This document shows positions 49,047 to 61,612 of a stretch of 64,000 nt of DNA, piece by piece. A model generated the notes under the pieces. The model saw nothing but the letters and a program-made list of their open reading frames with translations. It was not told the origin of the DNA and ran no database searches. This DNA is from Peterkaempfera sp044755465 (GTDB lineage Bacteria > Actinomycetota > Actinomycetes > Streptomycetales > Streptomycetaceae), in contig NZ_JBIVRB010000020.1 of the NCBI RefSeq assembly GCF_044755465.1, forward strand, positions 29,083 to 93,082, given 5' to 3'. The position numbers and the translations under genes were made by a program. Every line of letters starts with the position of its first letter. The first letter of the stretch is position 1.

Positions 49047-50047
49047 CAGCGCCTCGTCTCGCCGAAGAAGTCCGGGATCTCCAGCGAGAGCCCCTGCTCC
49101 CGGGCGGTGGCCAGGACGAAGTCCCCGACCGCGAGGTCCAGCACGCCCAGGCCGAACGGCGAGAACAGCACCCCGCGGTCGCCCTTCGGCTCGTTGCGGC
49201 CCCGCAGTACGTCGGCCAGCGTGCCGTTGACGAAGTCCCGGCCGCCGCTGGCCTGTTCCGCCAGGTGGGGGGAGGTGTTGGCCTTCATGCAGTGCTCGAC
49301 GTCGTCGAAGTAGTTCTCGGCGGCGAGGACCACGGCGGGCTCGAAGTCCCGCAGCGAGATGTTCAGCGCCAGCTGGCCGGGGCGCAGCAGCTGCCCGATG
49401 TACGGGGTGCCGGCCGTGGTGGTGGTCACCACCGTCTGCGCCGCCAGGGCGGCCTCCAGGCCGTCGACCGGGCGGGCGTCCAACTCCAGCTCCTCGGCGG
49501 CGAACCGGGCCAGGCTCTGCGCCGACTCGGCGTGCAGGTCGAAGACCTCCAGCCGTTCGACGGGGTAGCCGGTGGCGACCAGGTAGCGCAGCACCGTCCT
49601 GGCGATGATCCCGGCGCCGATGAACGCCACCCGGCCGTCCGGCGGTGCGTACCGGGCGAAGGCGCGCGCCGCCACGGCCGCCGAGGCCGCCGTGCGGACC
49701 GCGCTGATGGTGGCCGCCTCCAGCAGCGCCTTGGGGTAGCCGGTGGCGTAGTCGTTGAGGACCAGCACCGCCGAGGCGCGCGGGATGCCGTCGGCCACGT
49801 TCCCCGGGAAGCTGGAGATCCACTTGATGCCGACGGCCCGGTCCTCGGGCAGCTCGATCGTGGCGGGCAGCGCGATGATGCGCGCCTCCGGCTTCTGCGG
49901 GAAGCGCAGGAAGTAGCTGTCCGGGTTGACGGTCAGACCGTCGTCGTGCCGCAGATAGGCGTCCTCCACCAGGTCGACGACCCGCGCGGCGGCGGTGTCC
50001 AGGATGTCCTTGACGACTTTTCCGGGGACCACGTCAAACGAGAACAT
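49043..50047 (-). CDS. sbnB: SbnB-like N-(2-amino-2-carboxyethyl)-L-glutamate dehydrogenase
   Basis: A 334-residue member of the ornithine cyclodeaminase/mu-crystallin family. The NAD motif is AFIGAGIIARTV near residue 135; GIKWISSFPGNVADGIPRAS and LNDYATGYPKALLEAATISAVRTAA are the family's substrate-side motifs. With SbnA next to it, it matches the enzyme that oxidatively cleaves N-(2-amino-2-carboxyethyl)-glutamate to L-2,3-diaminopropionate and 2-oxoglutarate (staphyloferrin B; VioK-type pathways). ATG after AAGGAGGAGC, overlapping the sbnA end by 14 nt. Confidence 0.88.
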   Translation of the reverse strand: MFSFDVVPGKVVKDILDTAAARVVDLVEDAYLRHDDGLTVNPDSYFLRFPQKPEARIIALPATIELPEDRAVGIKWISSFPGNVADGIPRASAVLVLNDYATGYPKALLEAATISAVRTAASAAVAARAFARYAPPDGRVAFIGAGIIARTVLRYLVATGYPVERLEVFDLHAESAQSLARFAAEELELDARPVDGLEAALAAQTVVTTTTAGTPYIGQLLRPGQLALNISLRDFEPAVVLAAENYFDDVEHCMKANTSPHLAEQASGGRDFVNGTLADVLRGRNEPKGDRGVLFSPFGLGVLDLAVGDFVLATAREQGLSLEIPDFFGETRRW

Positions 50048-51026
50048 CGAGCTCCTCCTTGGGTGATTCATCGGTGTCCGGTGCCCGGTCCAGCCCCCGG
50101 GCGGCGACCCAGTCGTCGTCGTACACGGAGTTGAGGTAGCGCTCGCCCATGTCCGGGGCGAGGGCCACCACCGTCTCGTCCGGCCCGATGAACGCCGCCT
50201 GGCGCCGCACGGCGGCCAGCACGGTGCCGGTGGAGCCGCCCGCCAGCAGCCCGGCGCTCCTGGCCAGCCAGCGGCACTCGCGCACCGTCTCCCACTCCGG
50301 GACCATCACGACCTCGTCCGGGGCGTAGCTGTCCAGCACCGGGGACCGCCGGCTGACGCCCAGCCCCGGGATGTGCCGGACGCCGGGCTCGGACGCGAAG
50401 TTGACCGACCCGACGGTGTCGACGGCGACGATCCGGGTCTGCGGGCTGCGGCGGCGGAAGTAGTCGACGCAGCCCATCAGCGTGCCGCCGGTGCCCACCC
50501 CCAGGAAGAGGTGGTCGACGGTGCGGAACGCCTTGAGGATGGCCGGTGCGGTGGCCTGCTCATGCGCCGACGGATTACCGGGATTGGCGTACTGGTTGAG
50601 CCAGTACAGCTCCTTCTCGGCGGCCAGCCGCTGCTGGATGTAGGCGATCCGGGTACCCAGGTAGCCGCCGTTGGCGTCCCGCTCCCGGACCACCACGACC
50701 TCCGCTCCCAGCGCCCGCATGATGGCGACGGCGGTCGCATTGGAATTCGGGTCGGTGACACAGGTCAATGCGTAGTCGTTCGCCGCGCAGATGACGGCGA
50801 GCGCGATTCCCAGATTTCCCGAGGTCGATTCGATGAGCCGCGCCCGGCTCATGTCCGCCCCGGAGTTCTCCGCCGCCTGCACGAGCCCCCGGGCGGTCTT
50901 CATCTTGATGGATCCGCCGGGATTGAAGCCCTCGACCTTGAAGAACAACCGGTTGAGACTTCCGACACCGGACACTTTGAGGAATATGTCGTCCAGGACG
51001 AGATCGTAGACACGATCAGCGATCAA
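50034..51026 (-). CDS. sbnA: SbnA-like N-(2-amino-2-carboxyethyl)-L-glutamate synthase
   Basis: A 330-residue fold-type II PLP enzyme, cysteine synthase-like. PLP-lysine is Lys41 in FNPGGSIKMKTA, IESTSGNLGIALA binds substrate, and GVGTGGTLMG binds the PLP phosphate. It differs from CysK/CysM in GGSIKMK, as SbnA does. It condenses O-phospho-L-serine with glutamate, the first step to L-2,3-diaminopropionate; sbnB is the next gene. No ATG is available; TTG 51026 with GGAG 7 nt upstream gives the length expected from SbnA. Confidence 0.88.
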   Translation of the reverse strand: MIADRVYDLVLDDIFLKVSGVGSLNRLFFKVEGFNPGGSIKMKTARGLVQAAENSGADMSRARLIESTSGNLGIALAVICAANDYALTCVTDPNSNATAVAIMRALGAEVVVVRERDANGGYLGTRIAYIQQRLAAEKELYWLNQYANPGNPSAHEQATAPAILKAFRTVDHLFLGVGTGGTLMGCVDYFRRRSPQTRIVAVDTVGSVNFASEPGVRHIPGLGVSRRSPVLDSYAPDEVVMVPEWETVRECRWLARSAGLLAGGSTGTVLAAVRRQAAFIGPDETVVALAPDMGERYLNSVYDDDWVAARGLDRAPDTDESPKEELDVLV

Positions 51027-51078
51027 CGTGATCTCCGGGAACTGGTAGGAAGGTGCCTCGGCGGCGGGCCGTGCGCGC

Positions 51079-54410
<3,332 letters not shown>

Positions 54411-54411
<1 letters not shown>

Positions 54412-55535
54412 CAGCTGGCTTCACCCATCAGGCTGACGAAGTCGTCGAAGAGCGAAGCCGCGTCATGCGGCCCGGCCGCGGCCTCGGGGTGGTACTGCAC
54501 GGAGAAGGCCGGCACATCCAGGCACCGCAGGCCCTCCACCGCGCCGTCGTTCAGGCAGTGGTGCGACACCAGTGCCGCGCCGTAGGGGCTGTCGAACCGC
54601 TCCCCGGGCTCCCCCTCCACGGCGAAGCCGTGGTTCTGCGCCGTGATCGACACCCGGCCGGTCGCCGAGTCGACCACCGGGATGTTGGTCCCGCGGTGGC
54701 CGTAGCGCATCTTGTACGTGGGCCGGCCGAGCGCCCGGCCGAGGATCTGGTTGCCGAAGCAGATGCCGAACAGCGGGATGCGGCGCTCCAGCACCGCCCT
54801 GGCCAGCTCGACCGCCGGCGTCATCGCGGCCGGATCGCCCGGCCCGTTGGACAGGAACACCCCGTCCGGTTCGAGGGCCATCAATCGGTCCGGCGAGCAG
54901 GAGGCCGGCAGTACATGGGACTCGATTCCGCGCGCGGCCAGCATCCGCAGCGTGTTGGCCTTCACCCCCAGGTCCAGCACCGCCACCCGGAACCGGGCGG
55001 TGCCGACCGCCGGACGCACATAGGGCTCCGCCGTGCTGACCCGGGACGCCAGCTCGGCGCCGGCCATCACCGGACCCGCCTGCACCAGCGCGGTCATCTC
55101 CGCCGGGCCGGTCAGCGCGTCGCCGGAGAACACTCCGGCCCGCATCGCCCCCCGCTCGCGCAGACGCCGGGTCAGCGACCGGGTGTCGACACCGGTCACC
55201 CCGACGATTCCCTGCCGCGCGAGTTCCTCCCCGAGCCCGCGCCGCGACCGCCAGTTCGACGCCCGGCGTGAGGCATCCCGGACCACATAACCGGCCACCT
55301 GAATCCGGGCCGATTCGCCGTCCTCGTCGTTCCACCCCGTGTTGCCGATCTGCGGGGCCGTCTGCACCACGATCTGCCCGTGGTACGAAGGATCAGTCAA
55401 CGTCTCCTGGTAGCCGGTCATTCCGGTGCAGAAGACGGCCTCTCCAAAAGAACTGCCGATCGCGCCGAATGCCCGTCCCGATAAGATCGTTCCGTCTTCC
55501 AGAACTAAAGCGGCGCGCACTGTGGACGTATCCAC
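54411..55535 (-). CDS. carA: Carbamoyl phosphate synthase small subunit, with two TTA codons
   Basis: A 374-residue class I glutamine amidotransferase. The N-terminal domain (ALVLEDGTILSGRAFG) contacts CarB, and the catalytic Cys is in PLFGICFGNQILG with VQYHPEA giving His and Glu. It feeds ammonia to CarB. Leu10 (55506-55508) and Leu18 (55482-55484) are TTA, which housekeeping genes of Streptomyces avoid, so this looks like a secondary-metabolism copy under bldA control. GTG 55535 with AGAGGGGGGG upstream. First gene of the nine-gene operon. Confidence 0.93.
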
Positions 55536-55764
55536 AGCCCCCCCTCTGAGCTGCCGACAGGAATAAATCCGGATGCAGTTCGAACGGTGGCGGAAGCGCT
55601 GTCCGCCAAGAGGAGACACTATTTGCAGATGGTGGATGTGGCAAGAGCCATTGTGAGTTGGTGCCAAAGGATATTACTGGGGCTGGTGTGACTGGAGTGA
55701 GCTGCCGGACCGGGCCGCCCCCTGTCCCCACCTGCCCCACCTGCCGCTCCGTTCACGGGCCGGG
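55536..55764 (-). promoter_or_regulatory. Probable promoter region of the NRPS operon
   Basis: 229 bp between carA and the RpiR gene stop. It is less GC-rich than its surroundings (AGGATATTACTGG, GGATTTATTCC on the minus strand) and has a perfect TTGGTGCCAA palindrome at about 55658-55667. I cannot place a -35/-10 pair with certainty. Confidence 0.45.
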
Positions 55765-56613
55765 TCAGTAGGCGTGGTCGGCGGTGACGTCCGCCGACAG
55801 GTGCAGGGCCTCCTCGGCGGCGGGGCCGCGCAGCGCCAGCAGGGTCAGCGCCAGCGCGTCGACGACGGCGAGGTGGGCGATGCGGCTGGCGGTGGTCTCC
55901 AGGCCGAAGACGAGGTCCTGACCGCCGGCCAGGAGCAGATGGGTGCTGGTCTCGCTGAGGGGTGACCGGGCGTAGCTGGTGAGCCCGATCACCGCGGCCC
56001 CGGCCAGGCGGGCGCGCCGGGCGGCGTCGACGGTGCTGCGGGTGGCCCCGGTGTGGCTGATCGCCAGGCACACGCCGCCGGCGGGCAGCCCGGCGGCGGC
56101 CAGCTGGGCGGTGAGCGGGTCGGGGGGCGCGTCGACGGCCGAGCCCAGGGCGCGCAGCCGGTAGGCGGCGTCGGCGGCCACGGCGCCGGACAGCCCGGCG
56201 GCGGCCACCACGACGCGGGGCGCGGTGTGCAGCGCGGCGGCGGCGGCGCGCAACTGGTCCAGGGCGAGCGTGGTGGCCACGCCGTCGAGGGCTTCGTGCG
56301 TGGCGCGCAGGGTGTCGGCCAGCGCCCGAGCGGCGGCGTCCTGCTCCCGGGGCGGCGCGGGCCGGGGCGTCTGGCGGGCGGCGGCGATCTTCAGTTCCTG
56401 GTAGCCGCGGAAGCCCAGGCGCTGGCAGGCGCGGACCACGGAGGACGGCGCGGTGCCGGCCAGGGCGGCGACATCGCTGACGCTCAGGTGCACCAGGGCG
56501 GCCCCCTGGTCAAGGACCACCTGGGCCACCCGGGCCTCGGTCTCGCGCAGTTCCGGCAGGTGGGCGCGGATATGGGCGGCGAGCTGCCGCTCGGCTGTGG
56601 AACTCTTTTCCAT
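55765..56613 (-). CDS. RpiR/MurR-family regulator (HTH plus SIS domain)
   Basis: A 282-residue regulator. The N-terminal HTH (about 25-80) reads LSVSDVAALAGTAPSSVVRACQRLGFRGYQELK, the RpiR signature. A SIS sugar-isomerase-like domain follows (RVVVAAAGLSGAVAADAAYRL; CLAISHTGATRSTVDAAR), which binds a phosphosugar or similar ligand. It is divergent from an EamA transporter, with two copies of a GGAACTC-type palindrome in the gap, and upstream of the NRPS operon on the same strand. It probably controls both, which is inference. Confidence 0.85.
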   Translation of the reverse strand: MEKSSTAERQLAAHIRAHLPELRETEARVAQVVLDQGAALVHLSVSDVAALAGTAPSSVVRACQRLGFRGYQELKIAAARQTPRPAPPREQDAAARALADTLRATHEALDGVATTLALDQLRAAAAALHTAPRVVVAAAGLSGAVAADAAYRLRALGSAVDAPPDPLTAQLAAAGLPAGGVCLAISHTGATRSTVDAARRARLAGAAVIGLTSYARSPLSETSTHLLLAGGQDLVFGLETTASRIAHLAVVDALALTLLALRGPAAEEALHLSADVTADHAY

Positions 56614-56642
56614 GAGGTTATCGTAGCGCGGAACTCAGTTCC
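56599..56642. promoter_or_regulatory. Two GGAACTC-N-TTCC operator candidates between RpiR and EamA genes
   Basis: GGAACTCAGTTCC (56630-56642) is a perfect 13-bp palindrome. GGAACTCTTTTCC (56599-56611), a copy with two changes, overlaps the RpiR start codon 31 bp away, three helical turns. This is the layout of an autoregulated divergent promoter. Confidence 0.55.
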
Positions 56643-56674
56643 AGACATGTCCGCCGCACATGAGGAGATCCCGC

Positions 56675-57541
56675 ATGCCCGACATCCCTTCAGGCGGCGC
56701 GGCCGTATCCGCGGCCGTCCTCACCGCAGCCGTCCTCCACGCGGTGTGGAACGCGCTGGCCCACCGCATCCACGACAAGCTGATCGGCTTCGCGCTGATC
56801 AACCTCGCGTACACCGGCTGCGCCGCCGTCCTGGTCTGCCTCACCCCGCTGCCCGACGCACGGGCCTGGCCGTTCATCGCGGTGTCCGCCGCGCTGGAGG
56901 TGCTGTCCCAGCTGTTCCTGCTGCGCGCCTACCAGCTCGGGGACTTCGGCCAGATGTACCCGATCGCTCGGGGCACCGCGCCGCTGCTGGTCGCGGTGGC
57001 CTCCGTCACCGTCCTGGACCGGCCGGTGTCGGCCGCGGAACTCACCGGCGTGCTGGTGGTCTCCTGCGGCCTGGCCGGCCTGGCGCTGGCCGACGGCATC
57101 CCCGGGCGCGCCCAACTGCCCGCCCTGGCCGCAGCCGTGGCGACCGGCGTCGTCATCGCCTCGTACACGGTGATCGACGGCACCGGCGTACGGCACTCCG
57201 GCACCGTGGCCGGGTACATCGCCTGGCTGTTCCTGTGCCAGGGGCCCGTACTGCCGCTGATCGCCTGGCTGCGGCGCGGCCCCGCGCTGCTCGACGGGCT
57301 CAGGCCGGTCTGCGGCGTCGGGCTGGCCGGCGGCGTGCTGTCGCTGCTGGCGTACGGCCTGGTGATCTGGGCGCAGGCGCACGGTGACCTGGCGTCCGTC
57401 GCCGCGCTGCGCGAGACCAGCATCCTGATCGCCGCGCTGATCGCCACCCTGCTGTTCCGGGAGCGCTTCGGCCGCCTGCGGCTGACCGCGAGCGCCGCCG
57501 TCCTCACCGGCATCGCGGTCCTCGAACTCACCCACCCCTGA
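56675..57541 (+). CDS. EamA/DMT-family transporter
   Basis: A 288-residue membrane protein with ten predicted helices in two similar halves, the drug/metabolite transporter fold: HAVWNALAHRIHDKLIGFALIN in half one and LRETSILIAALIATLLFRERFG, the conserved helix 9 motif, in half two. Such proteins export or import amino acids and small metabolites. It is divergently transcribed from the RpiR regulator. ATG 56675 is chosen because GAGGAG is 7 nt upstream; an ATG at 56660 has none. Confidence 0.85.
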   Translation: MPDIPSGGAAVSAAVLTAAVLHAVWNALAHRIHDKLIGFALINLAYTGCAAVLVCLTPLPDARAWPFIAVSAALEVLSQLFLLRAYQLGDFGQMYPIARGTAPLLVAVASVTVLDRPVSAAELTGVLVVSCGLAGLALADGIPGRAQLPALAAAVATGVVIASYTVIDGTGVRHSGTVAGYIAWLFLCQGPVLPLIAWLRRGPALLDGLRPVCGVGLAGGVLSLLAYGLVIWAQAHGDLASVAALRETSILIAALIATLLFRERFGRLRLTASAAVLTGIAVLELTHP

Positions 57542-57649
57542 GCCGGGCGGCCCCGGGCGGAGGCGGCGGACGGGCCGCGTCCGCGCCCGGACGGCTCAGG
57601 GCGAGGGCGGGGGCGGGGGAGAGCCGGGCGGGACCGGCGTCGGAGCTAC

Positions 57650-57845
57650 CGGGGGCCGAGATACCGGCATCCGGTCGGGGCCACGGGTCGCGTGCGCGGC
57701 GCACCGTGTACGCGACCAGGACGACCGCCAGGCTGCCGAGGCTGGTGAACAACTGGGTGCACTGGTCGCCGATCACCGCCATGGCCACCAGCACGGCGGC
57801 GAAGCCGGCCGGCACCACCCAGGTCAGGTACGGGAAGAGCCACAT
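57650..57845 (-). pseudogene. Remnant of an APC amino acid permease (C-terminal end)
   Basis: A stretch of about 65 codons, MWLFPYLTWVVPAGFAAVLV then FTSLGSLAVVLVAYTVRRAR, matches the last two helices of GabP-like amino acid permeases. The rest of the permease is missing; upstream lies the end of the decarboxylase gene. It is probably the trace of a deletion. Confidence 0.55.
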
Positions 57846-57965
57846 CAGCCGGCCGACGGTGCATCCGGCCCACGGTCCGATGGCGGTGCGGGCGTAGTCG
57901 AAGCGCCGCCGTCGAAGGACCCCGCGCCGGTCGCCCCTCCAGGTCGGCGGAGACCAGCACCCGCG

Positions 57966-59339
57966 TCACAGCGCCCCCGCCGGGCGGCCGGTCCCGCCGC
58001 CGGGGAGCAGCGCGAGCAGCGCGTCCGCGTGCGCGGCGCCGCTCTCCTGGACCACCTCGTGCACGGTCTGCGCGGTGCGGACCGGTGCGAAGCGCACCCG
58101 GCCCCCGGCGTCCACCCGGTAGCCGTACACGGCCGGCCGGGGCAGCGAGTTGTACGAGAAGTGCGAGGAGAAGTAGTAGGCGCCGGTGTCGTACAGCGCC
58201 ACCACGTCACCGGGCTCGACCACCGGCAGTTCCCGCCCGGTCGCGGTCAGGTCCCCGGCGAAGCAGCACGGCCCGGCGATGTCGACCGGCTCGGTCGGGC
58301 CCTGCTTGGGCCGCCCGGCGGCGTCGAACACCCCGGCGCGCAGCGGCCAGGCGTCGGGCATGAACACGGTGCGGGTGGCTACCTGGGCGCCCGCGTGGGT
58401 GACCGCGATCCGCCGGCCGCCGGCCGACTTGGTGTACTCGACCAGGGAGGCGACGGTGCCGCTCTTGGCGAGCAGCGAGCGGCCGAACTCGGTGACCAGG
58501 GTGTATCGGCCGTCGAACAGGCCCGGCACCGCGCCGCGCAGCTCGGCCACGTAGTCCGCGTACGTCGGGCGGTCCTCCTCGCCGCTGAAGTCGACCGGCA
58601 GCCCGCCGCCGATGTCCAGCCCGGTCACCTGGCGGCGGCCCAGCGTCGCGTTGATCCGCTCGGCCAGCTCGTACGCCGCGCGGATGCCCTGGGCGATCAG
58701 CGGCAGCGGGCAGCCCTGGGAGCCGACGTGCGCGTGCAGCCGGTTCAGCCACGGCCGGGCCGCGAACGCGTCGACCACGGCCTGGACCGCCCCCGGGTCA
58801 CGCAGCGCGATGCCGAACTTCGAGGTGGCGGTGGCGGTGCTCATCGCACCGATGGCACCCGCCCCCACCTGGGGGTTCACCCGCAGCCCCACCGGCCCGG
58901 CGGCCGGTCGGCCGGCCAGCAGGGCGTCCACCCGGGCCAGCTCCTGGAAGTTGTCCAGGTTGATCGCGATGCCGTGGGCGAGCGCGAACTCCAGCTCCCG
59001 GACGGTCTTCGCGGGGCTGTCGAAGACCAGCCGGTCGAAGGGGAACCCGGCCGCGAGCGCCTGCTCCAGCTCCCCGGGCGAGGCCACCTCGCAGCCCATC
59101 CCGGCCTCGGCGAGCAGCCGCAGCACCGGCACCAGGCCGCACGCCTTGGCCGCGAAGGTGTGCTGCACCGGAGCCGGCCCCGCGAACGCCTCCCGCAGCG
59201 CGTCGACCGCCGCCAGCACGCCGTCGACGTCGAGCAGGCCGACCAGCGGCGCCTGCGGGCCGAGCAGGCCGCCCTCCACCGCACCGGCCAGCGCCGCCTC
59301 CCGAGCCCCGCGCCGCCGCTGGGCCAGACCGGAAGTCAC
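57966..59339 (-). CDS. PLP-dependent decarboxylase (alanine-racemase fold, DAPDC/ODC-like)
   Basis: A 457-residue fold-type III PLP enzyme. PLP-lysine is Lys65 in TFAAKACG. HAHVGSQG, LDIGGGLPVDFS and GPCCFAGDLTA (catalytic Cys plus Asp) follow in the order of diaminopimelate, ornithine and related decarboxylases; ALYDTGAYYFSSHFSYNS is the C-terminal motif. Substrate unknown. SbnH of staphyloferrin B clusters is of this fold type, and sbnA/sbnB homologues lie 7 kb away, so a link with the NRPS pathway is possible but not shown. GTG 59339 chosen from several. Confidence 0.82.
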   Translation of the reverse strand: MTSGLAQRRRGAREAALAGAVEGGLLGPQAPLVGLLDVDGVLAAVDALREAFAGPAPVQHTFAAKACGLVPVLRLLAEAGMGCEVASPGELEQALAAGFPFDRLVFDSPAKTVRELEFALAHGIAINLDNFQELARVDALLAGRPAAGPVGLRVNPQVGAGAIGAMSTATATSKFGIALRDPGAVQAVVDAFAARPWLNRLHAHVGSQGCPLPLIAQGIRAAYELAERINATLGRRQVTGLDIGGGLPVDFSGEEDRPTYADYVAELRGAVPGLFDGRYTLVTEFGRSLLAKSGTVASLVEYTKSAGGRRIAVTHAGAQVATRTVFMPDAWPLRAGVFDAAGRPKQGPTEPVDIAGPCCFAGDLTATGRELPVVEPGDVVALYDTGAYYFSSHFSYNSLPRPAVYGYRVDAGGRVRFAPVRTAQTVHEVVQESGAAHADALLALLPGGGTGRPAGAL

Positions 59340-59552
59340 GTGAACCACACCCCATACATCCGTCGGGAGCGAGCCTTGGGCGACCCGGGCGCCATGCCGT
59401 ACGGCGCGGGGGAGCGTCCACCGCGTCCGCAGCGCGCCGCGAGCCATAGGGACAGCTTGGGCGTCCGGGGGACGGCGCGTCTTCATCCAGGGCCACCACA
59501 CCGGGGTCATACCCCTGTCGACTCCGACAGGAAAACGATCACCGGGGTCGGC

Positions 59553-61238
59553 TCACCCCGTACGGCGGGCCAGCCGCAGGCCGAGATCGGCCAGCAGCCG
59601 CCCCACCGGGTCCGCCAGGTCGACCCCGAACAGCTCATGGGCCCGCCGCAGCCGGTAGCGCAGGGTGTTGGCGTGCACCTTCAGCCGCCGCGCCGCCACG
59701 CCGGTGTCCCCGAACGCGTCGAGGTAGGCGGTGACCGACTCGCCGTACTCCGACCCGTGCGCGCGGTCGTGCGCCACCATCGCGTGCACCGGCCCCGACT
59801 GTCCCTCCCACAGCGGCTCGACCCGGTCCAGCACCCGCAGCAGCGCCACCTCCGAGGCCACCTCGCCGAGCGCCGCCGCCGCCGACACCACCGACGCGGC
59901 CGGCACCGAGGCGGCCCGCTCCCGCAGCACCCGCACCACCAGCTCGGCCGTCTCCCGCGCCCCGGGCAGCCCGGCCAGGTCCGCCGCCACCGGCCCGGCG
60001 CCGGCGAACACCACGCTGTGCGGCACCGGACGGGCCGTCGCCACCAGCCGCCGCGCCGGATCGCCCCCGGCATCGCCGCCGTCGCCGCCGCCCCCGCCCC
60101 CGTCCCAGGCGGGGATCAGCACGAACAGCCGGCGGCCCGACCGGGCGGTCACCGACCCGGGACGGTACGCGGCGGCCTGGAGCGCCAGCACGTCCAGCAC
60201 CCGCTGCTCGCCCGCGCCACCACCACCCGCCGCGCCGAGCGCCCGGCTGTCGTACGCCTCCGCCACCACCACCGCGTACGGCCGGCCCGGCTCCACCCCG
60301 GCGATCCCGGCCGCCCGCTCCGGGTCCGCGCCGCCGGTGAGCAGGGCGTGCACCGCCTCCTCCCGCTCCCGGGCCGCCGCCCGCCCCCAGCTCCGGTGGT
60401 GGGCCAGATGCGGCACGGCGGCCCGAGCGGCGGTCCGCAGCGCCGCCACCGCGTCCTCGGCCAGCGGGCGCCCGTCGGCGGCGGCCCAGATCGACCCGAG
60501 CACCTCGCCGCCGAGCCGCACCGCGATGGCCAGCCGCTCCGCGTACCGGTCGTCGGCCGGGCGGCGCACCACGTCGTCCGTGCTCCACAGCGCCTGGAAG
60601 AAGCCGCTCTCGCGCAGCTCCGCGACCCGCCAGCGCGGCACCTGCTGGCCGAGGATGGTCAGCCGGCGCATCGGGTCCGGCTCATGGTCGAGCCGCGAGT
60701 ACGCCAGCACCCGCGACTGCGGGTCCTCGATGGTGATCGCGCCGCCGACCAGGTCCGCCACCGTGTTCGCCAGCCCGGACAGGTCGCCGGGCCGCAGCGC
60801 GTCCAGGGCCGGCGAACCGGAGACGGCGCAGTGCGCCAGCGCCGTCCGCAACCGGCCGAGCACCGCCGTCCAGTCGCAGTCCCGGTGCCGGGTCAGCAGC
60901 GCCGTACGGCCCCGCTCGGCGGCGGCCAGCAGCGCCGAGCGCGGCCCCCGGCCGCCGCCCCGCAGCACCACCGCCGCCGCCCCGGCCCGGTCGGCGGCCC
61001 GCAGCACATCCTCGGCGTCCGGGGAGGCGGCCTCCACCCCGACCGCGAGCAGCACCAGACCGGCCGCCGACCAGCCGCCGTCCCGCTCCTCGCCGGGATC
61101 GTGCAGCACCACGTCGGCCACCGGCACCTCGGTGCCGCGCGGCGCCGCCACCACCTCCAGCGCCCCCGGGCCCACCAGCCGCAGCAGCTGCGCCAGCGAC
61201 GGGCCGGCGGCCGGCGGATCGGGTCGGTGCGTCGTCAT
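59553..61238 (-). CDS. PucR-family transcriptional regulator
   Basis: A 561-residue regulator. An N-terminal PucR-like sensory domain (VPVADVVLHDPGEERDGG; about 1-130), a GGDEF-like/CdaR middle part with a Gly/Asp-rich insertion (DGGGGGGDGGDAGGD), and a C-terminal HTH_30: SEYGESVTAYLDAFGDTGVA then ARRLKVHANTLRYRLRRAHE. Family members sense purines or amino acids and activate catabolic genes. Adjacent to the decarboxylase gene, same strand, about 210 bp upstream, so it may regulate it. Confidence 0.88.
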   Translation of the reverse strand: MTTHRPDPPAAGPSLAQLLRLVGPGALEVVAAPRGTEVPVADVVLHDPGEERDGGWSAAGLVLLAVGVEAASPDAEDVLRAADRAGAAAVVLRGGGRGPRSALLAAAERGRTALLTRHRDCDWTAVLGRLRTALAHCAVSGSPALDALRPGDLSGLANTVADLVGGAITIEDPQSRVLAYSRLDHEPDPMRRLTILGQQVPRWRVAELRESGFFQALWSTDDVVRRPADDRYAERLAIAVRLGGEVLGSIWAAADGRPLAEDAVAALRTAARAAVPHLAHHRSWGRAAAREREEAVHALLTGGADPERAAGIAGVEPGRPYAVVVAEAYDSRALGAAGGGGAGEQRVLDVLALQAAAYRPGSVTARSGRRLFVLIPAWDGGGGGGDGGDAGGDPARRLVATARPVPHSVVFAGAGPVAADLAGLPGARETAELVVRVLRERAASVPAASVVSAAAALGEVASEVALLRVLDRVEPLWEGQSGPVHAMVAHDRAHGSEYGESVTAYLDAFGDTGVAARRLKVHANTLRYRLRRAHELFGVDLADPVGRLLADLGLRLARRTG

Positions 61239-61279
61239 CCGTCCATCATGGCGCGCTCCCGGCGCGCCGGCCGCCCCCG

Positions 61280-61530
61280 GACCCCGCCGCACCCGCCGGG
61301 CGGGGCGCCGGGCTCGTCCGCGCCGTCCGTGCGGGCCCGGTGCCGGAAGGTGCTGCGGTGGGCGCTCGGCGGGACGCCGCCCTGGCGTCTGAACGGGGCC
61401 CGCAGCCGGCCGGGGTGCCCGGCCCGGACAGCCGGGCCAGGACCTCCTTACGGCGCGTCGGACGCTGAGCCGCCACTGCACCGGCGGCGGCCCGGCCTCC
61501 TGGTGGAACCGGCGGCTCAGCGAAGCGGTT
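61280..61530 (-). pseudogene. Frameshifted AraC-type HTH remnant
   Basis: The minus strand reads SLSRRFHQEAGPPPVQWRLS, the opening of an AraC helix-turn-helix; then, in another frame, LRAPFRRQGGVPPSAHRSTF, its second half. The middle helix is lost. Nothing of a ligand-binding domain remains. This explains the 374 bp between the PucR and AhpD-like genes. Confidence 0.6.
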
Positions 61531-61612
61531 GAGCAAGCTGGGAGTTGAGCAGCCGCCAGTCCCGGGCCGACAATGGGCGCCCGATTCCGACAGACTTCCG
61601 GAGAGGGCACCC

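Noticed and set aside
50034..51026. Cysteine synthase
   Set aside because: The active-site motif is GGSIKMK rather than TGSVKDR, and the gene is paired with an SbnB homologue.
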